A DNA stretch of 20,165 bases from Verrucomicrobiota bacterium. GTDB taxonomy: Bacteria; Verrucomicrobiota; Verrucomicrobiia; Opitutales; Opitutaceae. Below the pieces are notes generated by a model. That model worked only from the letters and a program-made list of their open reading frames with translations, was not told the origin of the DNA and ran no database searches. Of the stretch, positions 9,339 through 16,094 are shown piece after piece; the stretch's first letter is position 1, and each line of letters starts with the position of its first letter. The stretch is from contig JAUPWC010000565.1 of NCBI GenBank assembly GCA_030916665.1, positions 1 through 20,165 on the forward strand, read 5' to 3'. The position numbers and the translations under genes were made by a program.

Positions 9339-9773
9339 TTACTCGGTGGACAGCGTCAGCTTCGGCGTGATCTTGATCGCGTCGCCGGACACCGCCATGG
9401 ACTTCGCGGTCGAGAACTTCTCCGCGCCGAGCAGGGTGGTCTCGGCGTTGTCGGTGATGTAGTACCCGTAGATCGTGTTCGTGGTGCCCGGCGTACCCAT
9501 CGTGAAGGTCTGCTGGGCGTAGTCGATCGACGCCTTGTTCGCGAGCGCGGTGCCCGTGCCCGTGCCAGCCACGCCCGCGTTCCACGAAGACGTGGTGAGG
9601 GTCACGGTCGTGTAGCCGGTGAACGTCGCCACGGTGAAGGTAGCAGTGGTGTCCGCGTGCCCCGGAGTGACGTTGTTCTGGAACAGCTTGAGTTTGAGGT
9701 TGCCGGCGGCGACCTTGCCGACCGCCGCGTCCAGAAGGAGCTTTTCCCCTTCGTTCGAGAGTACGAAAGCCAT
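9339..9773 (-). CDS. Small virion structural protein, paralogue B (144 aa)
   Basis: Starts at ATG 9773 with a TAGGAGG Shine-Dalgarno. It is plainly homologous over its full length to the 137-aa protein just upstream. Both share LLD...G....GN..L.LF.NN..P.., a GY...TLT..SW block, GYYITD near residue 110, and an A(E)xF...GD.I.I.P ending. It is predicted all-beta, with no signal peptide or membrane segment. Small proteins of this pattern occur among structural genes of tailed phages, so a virion component (tail, decoration or neck) is likely. The stop codon TAA is part of the next gene's Shine-Dalgarno, so these genes are probably co-translated. Confidence 0.87.
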   Translation of the reverse strand: MAFVLSNEGEKLLLDAAVGKVAAGNLKLKLFQNNVTPGHADTTATFTVATFTGYTTVTLTTSSWNAGVAGTGTGTALANKASIDYAQQTFTMGTPGTTNTIYGYYITDNAETTLLGAEKFSTAKSMAVSGDAIKITPKLTLSTE

Positions 9774-9785
9774 AGCTTCCTCCTA

Positions 9786-10199
9786 TTAGGAACGCGACCC
9801 GGTGATGGTCGGGACAATGATGATCTGGTCGCCGGTGTACTGGACAACCTTCCCGGAAGCGAACGCCTCGGCCCAGAGCAGCAGGCCGGTGGTGGTGTCC
9901 GTGATGTAGTACCCGTAGACCGTCACGGGGGTGCCGGCCGTGAAAGTCCACGTCTGGGTGGCGTAGGTGGAGGTAGCCACCGCGCCGTCCGCTCCGGCCA
10001 CCGTCACCCAGCTGGTCTTGGTGAGGGTCTTGGAGGCGTAGCCGAGCGTCGACATCTCCGTGTAGGAGGCCGCCGTGTGGGCGTCCGCCGGGGAGATGTT
10101 GTTGACGAACAGGCGAAGGATCTGGTTGCCGGGAACGGTGACCCCCAGCGTGAAGTCGAGCAGCGTCTTCTCAGACGCGGTCGGGATAACGAGGGCCAT
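9786..10199 (-). CDS. Small virion structural protein, paralogue A (137 aa)
   Basis: Starts at ATG 10199 with AGGAGG five bases upstream. First gene after the only sizeable intergenic gap of the window. It shares LLDFTLG...GN.IL.LFVNN, GYASKTLTKTSW, YGYYITDTTTGLLLWAE and GDQIIIVP with the 144-aa protein that follows, which marks a tandem duplication. The predicted fold is beta-rich and soluble. A structural role in the virion is inferred from its neighbours and from the pattern of the pair. No enzymatic residues stand out. Confidence 0.87.
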   Translation of the reverse strand: MALVIPTASEKTLLDFTLGVTVPGNQILRLFVNNISPADAHTAASYTEMSTLGYASKTLTKTSWVTVAGADGAVATSTYATQTWTFTAGTPVTVYGYYITDTTTGLLLWAEAFASGKVVQYTGDQIIIVPTITGSRS

Positions 10200-10269
10200 G
10201 GCAGCCTCCTAGGTGAGTAAGCGCCTACATAGGCGCGAGTGTACTACTTGTGCCGACAAAACAACAGGT
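10200..10269 (-). promoter_or_regulatory. 70-base intergenic region with strong hairpin
   Basis: This is the only non-coding stretch longer than about a dozen bases. On the minus strand it contains an inverted repeat at 10221-10236 (GCGCCTA, two-base loop, TAGGCGC; equally a six-base stem with a four-base loop). It is followed by a Shine-Dalgarno (AGGAGG) for the 137-aa gene. No U-run follows the stem, so it is not a normal rho-independent terminator. I see no convincing sigma-70 -35/-10 pair. It may be a processing site, an attenuator, an mRNA-stabilising 5' hairpin, or a recognition site for a phage polymerase. Confidence 0.6.
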
Positions 10270-12906
10270 TCAGATGCTTCCTTGAACGTTCCCCCCAGTG
10301 TCGGCCTCTACCAAGGGCACAGCCAGCAGCTGACGGTAGTACCAAGCTTGCACCGCCCAGAGGCGGTACTCGGAGGGGTTCGGGTACTGCGGCTCGAACG
10401 GTTGGGGGTCCGCTTCCAGATAGTCGCTCAGGTGCGTGTAGTTGTCGTCCGTCGCCGTGCCATCATCGAGACGGATTATCGTCGGGTCCGCATACAAGTA
10501 CTGATACTGCGGAAACCGCTTGTACTGCTCTTCCTCCGCGTCGCTGAAGTATTCACCAACGTCGCTGGGCGGCGCGGCGCCAACCACGAGCGCGGCGACG
10601 TGCGGGACGCCCGGCGGGTACGCGGGGAATGTATAGGGGCTCTCCAGCACGTCGCCCAGAAAAGCGAACTCACCCGTGACATAGGTGTACGCGTAGGCAT
10701 AGACGTGCCGAAGCGTCATGGTGTTCGAGCGGTCGCTCGTCTCGACGGGGAACAGGCTCTCTTCTGCGCTTTCGCCGCTCGAAGTAGTCGACACGTACAG
10801 GTGCATAACAACGTCTTTGGACGGACGAGTATCGAGGAACGACGGATCGTTGATGATCTGTGGAGGCGACCCATCATATCCGGGCGGACCGTATACCAGC
10901 TCGTTCGTCGGCACAGCACGCGGCGGGTGGAGCCCACGATAGGTTACGTACGCGGGGAGCGTAGTCACCTCCAAGTCAGGCACCCCGGTGAACCAGTAGG
11001 GACGGTCGGGGTTGGCAGCGGCGATTGTCGGATAGGGCAGCGGGACATCGAAGTAGCCCTGCGAATTGCCCGTCGTCGAGTACGGCATTACAGGAGTGTA
11101 CGAATCATAGGTCCCCTCATAATCGGTGACGAACGCACGCACTCCGTTCACCACGGCGAAGAGCGGCTGCGCCTCTTCGTCGCTCGAAGTGCCATCGATC
11201 CAGAAAGACGCCTTGTCGTAGATATCGAGCGACATACCGGCGTAGCCAGTACCCGGCTCGTTGTACTGCCCACCGACAAGACGGCGCCCGTTCACCGGGT
11301 CACTGTCCGCTGTTACGTTGCACCAGTTGAAGAAAGACTGCGTCAAGACAGTGAGTGTTGCCGTCGTTTCCCCAGTGCCATAGCGCTTCAGATTGTGCGT
11401 GCTCTCGCGATCCACTCGCTGACCGGTCCACGTCGAACTGATCCGATTTGAATCTGAGCCGTATGCGAAGACGAGGGAGTACGTGTACGTGGTGGTGAGA
11501 CCGTCGTCCGAAGTCACGTGTGTGCGCGTGACAGACAGCGTCGGATCGCCGCTAGCAACGAGACGCCGCGACGACTCCGGACGAAGCCGCATGATCCTGC
11601 GCGCATAGTCAGGCAGTTCGCCGTTCTCGAGCGCCGTAAGGAGCTGGTCAGTCAGATAGCGCGCTTGACGCCCCCGGAACACATCCGGCGCGGCGGCTCG
11701 AGCTGCGTTCCACTCGGCGCGGGCTTCCGCCCACGGGTCGGGGCCGCGTGTGTAGCCGTTGGCTTCGGCGTATTCATCGATAGATGTCGAAGACACACCG
11801 TCAACCGTGTTGCCGTTGAGCAGTTGCGTAAACCACCCATCCGGTCTGAACCCATCCGGATAGTTGGTGTATACCGCCACGCCGTCGACGTTGATTCTCG
11901 AGTACTCGATCGGGCCGTGTTGCTGAAGACCGTACTTAAAATAAAACCGCCCGTCAGCCTCCGACACCACTGTGCGGATCGCTACTGATGGGATCGGATA
12001 TTCCGAATTCCACCCAAACTCTTCCGTCGGAACAGAGGTGTTCACCGGCGGAACGAAGATGAGCCGGTCGTCCTTCGTCCAGTTAAGGGGGTCGTAACCC
12101 TGCCCCTGTACGTATGGATACGACCAGAGCTGCAGATAGTCGCCACCAGACCACTTTTCCTTGTCCATGTTCGTCTGGCCGACATATGTGTCGCCATATG
12201 GCGAGGTGCTGACCAGCTCTTCACCCCAGCCTGTGTAGACACGGATCTTCCGTTCTCCGAGGCTTAGCTGGTACGCGGACCAGTGCGCTACGTACGAAGC
12301 ATAAGCCGCAACGTAGGTAGGGGAGTGCGAGAAAGGGATAGAGGTGATGCTCGTAGGAAACGCCCCACCGCCACCACCTAACCCAGAAAGGAGCCAGCCA
12401 GCTTCGGGCCAGTTGTTGTAGTAGTTCCCGAGGTCCGGGAACTCGTTCCCAGTATCGATGTAGACGGGGGTCAACGTACCGCTGTCCGTCCCCGCGTTAA
12501 CTTCGTTGCCGTCTTTGTCCCGATAATAAAAACGCCATGCTGTGTAGGTCGACGAACCTGCCGTGTATTCCCATGAAAACGGCGGCCACGCCGGCATAGC
12601 TTTATCCGCCGCGACGAGAAGGGGGCGCAGCTCCAGCTCGGGGTAGATGGGGTAAAAAACTCGGCCCCCACCGACACCAGAGCAGTACAGCTCCACCATC
12701 CACCGCCCGAACTGCTGCGCGCCACTGATGATGAGCATCGTGCCGTCGTACATCGTGTACTTGCGGGAGAAGTGCTTGCTCTCTTGGCTCAGGCCCATGA
12801 GGCCCAGAGCCTTGGACTTAGCGAAGGCGATCCACTCAGGCGCGACATCCCCGGCGATCTTGCGCTTCCACGAGACGGCCCAGTTGCCGCTGTCCTTCTC
12901 TTCCAC
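10270..12906 (-). CDS. Tyrosine-rich beta-rich tail/virion protein of unknown family (878 aa)
   Basis: The start is a GTG at 12906 that overlaps the previous stop as TAGTG. A GAGGTG Shine-Dalgarno lies five bases upstream, and the next in-frame Met is 37 codons in, so the GTG start is favoured. The protein is unusually rich in Tyr, Trp, Pro and Gly (for example FPQYQYLYAD, AWYYRQLLAV), with many predicted short strands and Gly-rich turns (SGLGGGGGAF near residue 180). A charged helical insert lies at about 400-455 (WAEARAEWNAARAAAPDVFRG). There is no signal peptide or transmembrane segment. The position between the 417-aa tail protein and the small structural paralogues indicates a virion component. 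I do not recognise a family. Its base composition looks slightly less GC-rich than the flanking genes. Confidence 0.85.
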   Translation of the reverse strand: MEEKDSGNWAVSWKRKIAGDVAPEWIAFAKSKALGLMGLSQESKHFSRKYTMYDGTMLIISGAQQFGRWMVELYCSGVGGGRVFYPIYPELELRPLLVAADKAMPAWPPFSWEYTAGSSTYTAWRFYYRDKDGNEVNAGTDSGTLTPVYIDTGNEFPDLGNYYNNWPEAGWLLSGLGGGGGAFPTSITSIPFSHSPTYVAAYASYVAHWSAYQLSLGERKIRVYTGWGEELVSTSPYGDTYVGQTNMDKEKWSGGDYLQLWSYPYVQGQGYDPLNWTKDDRLIFVPPVNTSVPTEEFGWNSEYPIPSVAIRTVVSEADGRFYFKYGLQQHGPIEYSRINVDGVAVYTNYPDGFRPDGWFTQLLNGNTVDGVSSTSIDEYAEANGYTRGPDPWAEARAEWNAARAAAPDVFRGRQARYLTDQLLTALENGELPDYARRIMRLRPESSRRLVASGDPTLSVTRTHVTSDDGLTTTYTYSLVFAYGSDSNRISSTWTGQRVDRESTHNLKRYGTGETTATLTVLTQSFFNWCNVTADSDPVNGRRLVGGQYNEPGTGYAGMSLDIYDKASFWIDGTSSDEEAQPLFAVVNGVRAFVTDYEGTYDSYTPVMPYSTTGNSQGYFDVPLPYPTIAAANPDRPYWFTGVPDLEVTTLPAYVTYRGLHPPRAVPTNELVYGPPGYDGSPPQIINDPSFLDTRPSKDVVMHLYVSTTSSGESAEESLFPVETSDRSNTMTLRHVYAYAYTYVTGEFAFLGDVLESPYTFPAYPPGVPHVAALVVGAAPPSDVGEYFSDAEEEQYKRFPQYQYLYADPTIIRLDDGTATDDNYTHLSDYLEADPQPFEPQYPNPSEYRLWAVQAWYYRQLLAVPLVEADTGGNVQGSI

Positions 12907-14159
12907 TACCGCACCTCGTCGATCTGATCCTGACGAGCTGTGAGGAAGTCACTGGACACGAGCGGGGGGCTCGTGCCGTCTGCCACCACGGCGATGAAGC
13001 GCTTGTCGCCGTCGCGCTCGACGACTCCGAGGCAGCCGCCTGTGGCTTTCTCCACGACGATCTTCCCCTCCGACAGGTTCTTCGCGCCGGCGCTGGCAGC
13101 GCCCAGCACGAAGCCGCGCTCGGAGAGCCAGACCACGTCGTTCGAGTTCGGGACGTGCACAGCAGCGCGCTCGATGGCGCGGTACGGCAGCACAGGGTTC
13201 AGCGCCATGCCCGGCGTGCCGAACCCAGCTACGAAGTACGTCTGGTCGGCCGAGACGTAGAACCCGTCGTTCACCGCCATGACCATCGTGATCCGTTCGG
13301 GAAACGCCATGTAGCCCTTGCGCATGTCAACCAGGTTCGCCGTGAACGGAGCGGTGTAGTACAGCACGCTGCCAGAGGCGATCAGCATGTAGCCGTAGTA
13401 CCGCTCGATCAGCTGGCCGGCCGGCGGCGGGGCGTGGAACTGCGTGCGCAGCAGCTGCCCCTGGCCAAACGGTCCACGGATCGTCGTTCCGGTCATGCCG
13501 ACCGGCAGGTCGATGTGGTGGTACAGCTCGACGTCGCCCTTGTACGAAACGTACACCCGCACCGCCGTGACTCGAGCGTCGGTCGGCTGCGGAATGCCAG
13601 ACAGGTTGAGCACCTCTGTGTCGTCCGAGAGTGCCACGCTCGAAGCCGGCGCGCCGGACTCTTCACCCGTAGCCGTGACGAAGGTGCAGGTGACGTGGTA
13701 GTACAGCGTGCCGAGAGCGGCGCCACTGACCGTAGGCGGCGCGGTGGGCGGGGCGATGCCCCACGGCACGTACGCGCCGTTCACGATCGCGCCGTTGATC
13801 GCCTCGTTCGAGAAGTACGTCGTGTTGTTCAGCCCGGCGAACGAGAGAGGAGCGGCCAGCGCCGTGTTGGTGAGGAGCGTCTGGACGACGAAGTCGGGCG
13901 TGGCCTTCTTGAGCGCGGTCGCCGTGGCCCAGTAGAAGCGCGAGCCGTCCGAGTACAGACTATGCGCGCCAGGATCGGCGAACGCCTGAGAGAGCCCACG
14001 ACGCCGGCGCAGCTTCCCCGAGAGAAGGATATCGACGTTCACCCCGTCGCGCAGCTCGTCGGAGGTGAGGTCGTAGTCGGTCTGGCGGTTGTTCAGGCCG
14101 CCGGACCAACCGTACATTGTTCCGCCGCGATAGCGGCTGCGCTCTCGTTCGCCGGCCAT
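12906..14159 (-). CDS. Tail structural protein, propeller-like, conserved phage family (417 aa)
   Basis: Starts at ATG 14159, one base after the upstream stop, with GAGGAG eight bases before it. The N-terminal pattern GGLNNRQ..., LRDGVNVDI, GKLRRRRGL is the hallmark of a widespread phage tail protein family whose members open with 'GG.NN' and 'R.A.N.D....G.L..R.G'. Further family-like features are a fibronectin-like segment around 140-240 (LYYHVTCTF, AVRVYVSYKG), VLYYTAPF near 275, FPERITMVMAVNDGFYVSADQTYF around 292-315 and VVWLSERGFVLG near 350. The repeated strand pattern suggests a beta-propeller or beta-sandwich. It heads a run of structural genes and overlaps the next gene by one base. 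The exact place in the tail is not determined by the sequence. Confidence 0.88.
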   Translation of the reverse strand: MAGERERSRYRGGTMYGWSGGLNNRQTDYDLTSDELRDGVNVDILLSGKLRRRRGLSQAFADPGAHSLYSDGSRFYWATATALKKATPDFVVQTLLTNTALAAPLSFAGLNNTTYFSNEAINGAIVNGAYVPWGIAPPTAPPTVSGAALGTLYYHVTCTFVTATGEESGAPASSVALSDDTEVLNLSGIPQPTDARVTAVRVYVSYKGDVELYHHIDLPVGMTGTTIRGPFGQGQLLRTQFHAPPPAGQLIERYYGYMLIASGSVLYYTAPFTANLVDMRKGYMAFPERITMVMAVNDGFYVSADQTYFVAGFGTPGMALNPVLPYRAIERAAVHVPNSNDVVWLSERGFVLGAASAGAKNLSEGKIVVEKATGGCLGVVERDGDKRFIAVVADGTSPPLVSSDFLTARQDQIDEVR

Positions 14160-14160
14160 G

Positions 14161-14355
14161 TCAGCGGCTCCTCGTCGGAGTTACGGGGAGACTCAGGCAC
14201 GCGTACTGCGCCACGACGTACTGCCTGCGCACCTGTGCCAGCTCGGTGGTCACCGCCTGCTGGCACTTCAGAAGCGTGGGGTAGTGCACGACCCGATGGG
14301 GCCACGGGACGGTCGTGCCCGCCAAGGCGATGTAGATGACGAGCACGGCTCCCAT
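14161..14355 (-). CDS. 64-aa secreted or membrane-anchored miniprotein with two cysteines
   Basis: The ATG at 14355 lies five bases after the preceding gene's TAG. The Shine-Dalgarno is weak (AGTAGG). Residues 1-14 are a hydrophobic leader (AVLVIYIALAG) that could be a short signal peptide or anchor. The remainder is helical, with two cysteines (C31 and C53) that could pair in an oxidising periplasm. The stop is one base before the next gene's ATG (TGACATG), so it fits the operon rhythm. The frame continues upstream only as a shadow of the 145-aa gene. Function unknown; a late lysis-associated or superinfection-related membrane protein is possible. Confidence 0.6.
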   Translation of the reverse strand: MGAVLVIYIALAGTTVPWPHRVVHYPTLLKCQQAVTTELAQVRRQYVVAQYACLSLPVTPTRSR

Positions 14356-14360
14356 GGCGC

Positions 14361-14798
14361 CTACTGGACCAGCCGGCCGTAGGAGTTGAGGAAGTAGCTC
14401 AGGGTGATCATGTTCTCCGCGCCGGAGGACAGGTACTCCCGCAGGTCTACCTTGTAGAGCGCCCACGGATCGCGGCGCTTCTCCCAGCGGGCGAACGCCT
14501 CGGGGCCGAGCGTGGCCTTGATCTTCGCCCACAGGGCGGGGTCCTTCGCCTCGGAGTGGTAGCCGTAGCTGACCATGACCGGGGCGCCCTTCTTCCCGCT
14601 CCAGCGACCGTCGTCCACAGCCCACACCGAGCCGTCGCGGTTCACCGTCTTGCCGTCCGGCACGACCTGCGAAACGTCGAGGACAGGGGTTTCGTAGGCG
14701 AACTTGGGCGCAGCGGCGGGCGGGGGTGCGTCCTTGATCGCGGCGATCTGCTTGAGGATCTCCGCCAGTTGGGCTTCGAGGGTTTCGAGAGTTGCCAT
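14361..14798 (-). CDS. Hypothetical protein with N-terminal coiled coil (145 aa)
   Basis: A textbook AAGGAGA Shine-Dalgarno five bases before ATG 14798 overlaps the TAA of the i-spanin gene. Residues 2-22 form an amphipathic helix (TLEAQLAEILKQIAAIKD) suited to trimeric or dimeric coiled coil. An Ala/Pro linker follows, then a soluble domain with several Trp/Tyr residues (WAVDDGRWSGKKG, MVSYGYHS, WEKRRDPWALYKVD). No signal peptide, membrane helix or catalytic pattern is seen. It sits between lysis and tail genes, and a structural or adaptor role is possible but unproven. I do not recognise the family. Confidence 0.82.
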   Translation of the reverse strand: MATLETLEAQLAEILKQIAAIKDAPPPAAAPKFAYETPVLDVSQVVPDGKTVNRDGSVWAVDDGRWSGKKGAPVMVSYGYHSEAKDPALWAKIKATLGPEAFARWEKRRDPWALYKVDLREYLSSGAENMITLSYFLNSYGRLVQ

Positions 14799-14808
14799 GA
14801 TCGTCTCC

Positions 14809-15363
14809 TTATTGGTTGGGTGCAGCGGCTCGGTCCTTCAGCACTACCTGCTGGCAGGCCCGGAGTTGGTCGGCGACGGCGTCGGCGTCGTTGGCGAGGT
14901 CGAAAAGATCCGCTGTAACCTGTCGCGGAAGTTCGACGGTCGCGCCTCCATCACGGACGGAGGCGGTGGAGCCAAGCGCGGGGGCGGCACCTCGATCACC
15001 GTCGGTGCCTCCACAGACTGAGGCGGGCACGCGCAGGACGAGACCGCCAGCACGAGCGGCATCAGCATCAGCTTTTTTGCGTTTCGCATTGTCGGCCTTC
15101 TCCTTCTTGAGTTCGGCTTCGAGGTTGTCCATCTCGGCCTGGTGCCTGGCTTCGAGCTCCCGGATCTCCTTCTGGAGCCGCAGGATCGTCGCGTTGACCT
15201 CTGCCAACTCCGCGTTCTTCTTGGCGAGGGCGTCGTTCTTGTCCTTGAGAGCGACGACCCTCTCCGCGTTCTTCCCCTCATCTCGCTGCCATACACCGAC
15301 TGCCCCCATCATCAGCACGATGCCAAGCAGCACCCACGGATTGGTCAGCGAGAGAGGGCCCAT
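14809..15363 (-). CDS. Rz: Inner-membrane spanin (Rz-like, 184 aa)
   Basis: The protein has one N-terminal membrane anchor (residues about 9-25, NPWVLLGIVLMMGAVGVW). A long Glu/Lys/Ala coiled coil spans about 32-105 (RLQKEIRELEARHQAEMD). A C-terminal domain ends LFDLANDADAVADQLRACQ, typical of phage Rz proteins. Spanins span the periplasm and fuse the inner and outer membranes in the last step of lysis of Gram-negative hosts. The ATG at 15363 follows the upstream stop by one base (TGACATG) and has no strong Shine-Dalgarno of its own, so coupled translation is likely. A second gene, the outer-membrane spanin, is nested in another frame of its 3' half, the arrangement expected for Rz/Rz1. Identification is by architecture and context rather than by close sequence match. 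Confidence 0.88.
   Translation of the reverse strand: MGPLSLTNPWVLLGIVLMMGAVGVWQRDEGKNAERVVALKDKNDALAKKNAELAEVNATILRLQKEIRELEARHQAEMDNLEAELKKEKADNAKRKKADADAARAGGLVLRVPASVCGGTDGDRGAAPALGSTASVRDGGATVELPRQVTADLFDLANDADAVADQLRACQQVVLKDRAAAPNQ
14844..15089 (-). CDS. Rz1: Outer-membrane lipoprotein spanin (Rz1-like, 81 aa), nested in Rz
   Basis: In the +1 frame relative to the i-spanin, the ATG at 15089 begins MRNAKKLMLMPLVLAVSSC. This is a short signal peptide with a lipobox ending at C19 (VSSC). The mature part is short and strongly proline-rich (VIEVPPPRLAPPPPSV, then SPTTPTPSPTNSGP), exactly the composition of Rz1 o-spanins. An AGAAGGAGAAGG ribosome-binding stretch lies at 15096-15107. The frame stays open upstream, but the residues there are a shadow. 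The gene is fully embedded within Rz, ending 35 bases before the Rz stop. The lipoprotein would sit in the outer membrane inner leaflet and bind the periplasmic tip of the i-spanin. Confidence 0.88.
   Translation of the reverse strand: MRNAKKLMLMPLVLAVSSCACPPQSVEAPTVIEVPPPRLAPPPPSVMEARPSNFRDRLQRIFSTSPTTPTPSPTNSGPASR
15096..15107 (-). promoter_or_regulatory. Internal ribosome-binding site for the nested o-spanin
   Basis: The purine-rich run AGAAGGAGAAGG lies inside the i-spanin coding sequence, six bases before the nested ATG. It fixes the start of the o-spanin and explains how it is translated independently. In the i-spanin frame it encodes part of the Lys/Glu-rich coiled coil. Confidence 0.7.
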
Positions 15364-15364
15364 G

Positions 15365-15541
15365 TCAGAGGGCGAACTTACCGATCAGGACGCCGACGAT
15401 GAAGCACCCGATGCCGATCGCGTACAGCTTGCGGTTGGCGTTGGCGCTCAGGTACGTCGCCACGTCGTTGGCGTTCACGCGGCCGTTCTTGTCGATGTCC
15501 AGCTTCTCGGTAATCGACGTCAGGATTTCTTCGCGGTTCAC
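15365..15541 (-). CDS. 58-aa EF-hand/dockerin-like protein with C-terminal membrane anchor
   Basis: The start is a GTG at 15541 with a near-perfect Shine-Dalgarno (AAAGGAGGTG) just upstream, overlapping the stop of the endolysin gene. Upstream residues in this frame are a shadow. Residues 15-26 (DIDKNGRVNAND) match the calcium-binding EF-hand/dockerin loop D-x-D-x-N-G-x-V-x-x-x-D, flanked by short helices (EEILTSITEKL and VATYLSAN). Residues about 38-56 are a single hydrophobic Gly-rich helix (YAIGIGCFIVGVLIGKF). The likely product is a small inner-membrane protein with one calcium-binding loop, wedged between endolysin and spanins. It may be a holin, antiholin or lysis regulator (inference). 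A single EF-hand is unusual and would probably act by dimerisation or as a dockerin-like half-site. Confidence 0.8.
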   Translation of the reverse strand: MNREEILTSITEKLDIDKNGRVNANDVATYLSANANRKLYAIGIGCFIVGVLIGKFAL

Positions 15542-15545
15542 GGAC

Positions 15546-15555
15546 CACCTCCTTT
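15546..15555 (-). promoter_or_regulatory. Strong ribosome-binding site deciding the GTG start
   Basis: AAAGGAGGTG is nearly a full complement to the 16S rRNA tail, four bases from the GTG at 15541. It overlaps the endolysin stop. It is the strongest Shine-Dalgarno I saw in the window, which suggests high expression of the 58-aa membrane protein. Confidence 0.75.
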
Positions 15556-16094
15556 CAGGTTTCGAGGGTGTCGCCCAGCACCAGCAGGGCGCGTTCGTAG
15601 TACTTGACACGATCTGCGTAGCCATTGTACCCGCCGTTGATTACACGGGTAATGCCCCGGAAATCCTTCTTGTCGGCGAGGCCGTTGAGGTGGTGGATGT
15701 CCCAGAACCACCCCGCGCACTCCACGGCGTAGACCGGCGCCCGGAGCAGGTCGGGGGTCTCGAGCAGCCGCTCGTCGTTGAACAGGGCCAGGGAGCACTT
15801 CCGGTAGTTATCCCGGCCGGTGATCTGGATCAGCCCCCGGCCTTTGAACTTCTCCCCGTCCCCGACTTCGAGGTTCCCCAGGTCCTTCCGGCCCTCGTAC
15901 GCCTGCCCGGAGGCCAGCTCCTCGACGTACCGGAACTCTCCCGACTCGTGGGCGAGCTGGGCCAGGAACGCAGCCATCCGGAGGGGGGTGACGATCCCGT
16001 ACTCCTCCAGCACCGTGTTCAGGGGGGAGAGGAAGGTGTCCACGCGCAGCTTGGCGTAGGGCATGATCCGGAGCAGCTCCTCCTTCGAGATCAC
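15555..16094 (-). CDS. GH19-family endolysin (chitinase/lysozyme-like muramidase, 179 aa)
   Basis: A glycoside hydrolase family 19 endolysin that cleaves the glycan backbone of peptidoglycan during lysis. The hallmarks run in order: FLAQLAHESGEF at about 43-54 with the expected general-acid Glu (E50), VEEL at 57-60 containing a candidate second catalytic Glu, GRGLIQITGRDNY at 85-97, ECAGWFW at 125-131, and ITRVINGGYNGYADR near 148-162. The full length of 179 aa is typical for single-domain phage GH19 lysins. There is no signal peptide, so export depends on a holin. I chose the GTG at 16094: it overlaps the upstream stop as GTGA and has GGAGGA five bases before it. The in-frame residues before it are a shadow of the membrane protein gene. 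Confidence 0.93.
   Translation of the reverse strand: MISKEELLRIMPYAKLRVDTFLSPLNTVLEEYGIVTPLRMAAFLAQLAHESGEFRYVEELASGQAYEGRKDLGNLEVGDGEKFKGRGLIQITGRDNYRKCSLALFNDERLLETPDLLRAPVYAVECAGWFWDIHHLNGLADKKDFRGITRVINGGYNGYADRVKYYERALLVLGDTLET

Noticed and set aside
10221..10236. Hairpin read as a rho-independent terminator, or its ATG-TAG as a start-stop element
   Set aside because: No U-run follows on either strand, and there is no Shine-Dalgarno before the ATG. It is kept only as a hairpin of unknown role.
66..14339. Long plus-strand open frames opposite the minus-strand genes (such as 66-1757, 1767-3374, 3371-6124, 7521-9134, 10213-11451, 13155-14339)
   Set aside because: They are antisense shadows typical of GC-rich coding DNA. 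Their products are Arg/Leu/His-rich with no domain pattern, and they cross the gene boundaries of the convincing minus-strand genes.
15071..15081. Slippery heptamer AAAAAAG in phase with the nested o-spanin frame, possible -1 frameshift
   Set aside because: A shift would only move ribosomes into the i-spanin frame before the lipobox. There is no downstream stem I can support, and both proteins make full sense unshifted.
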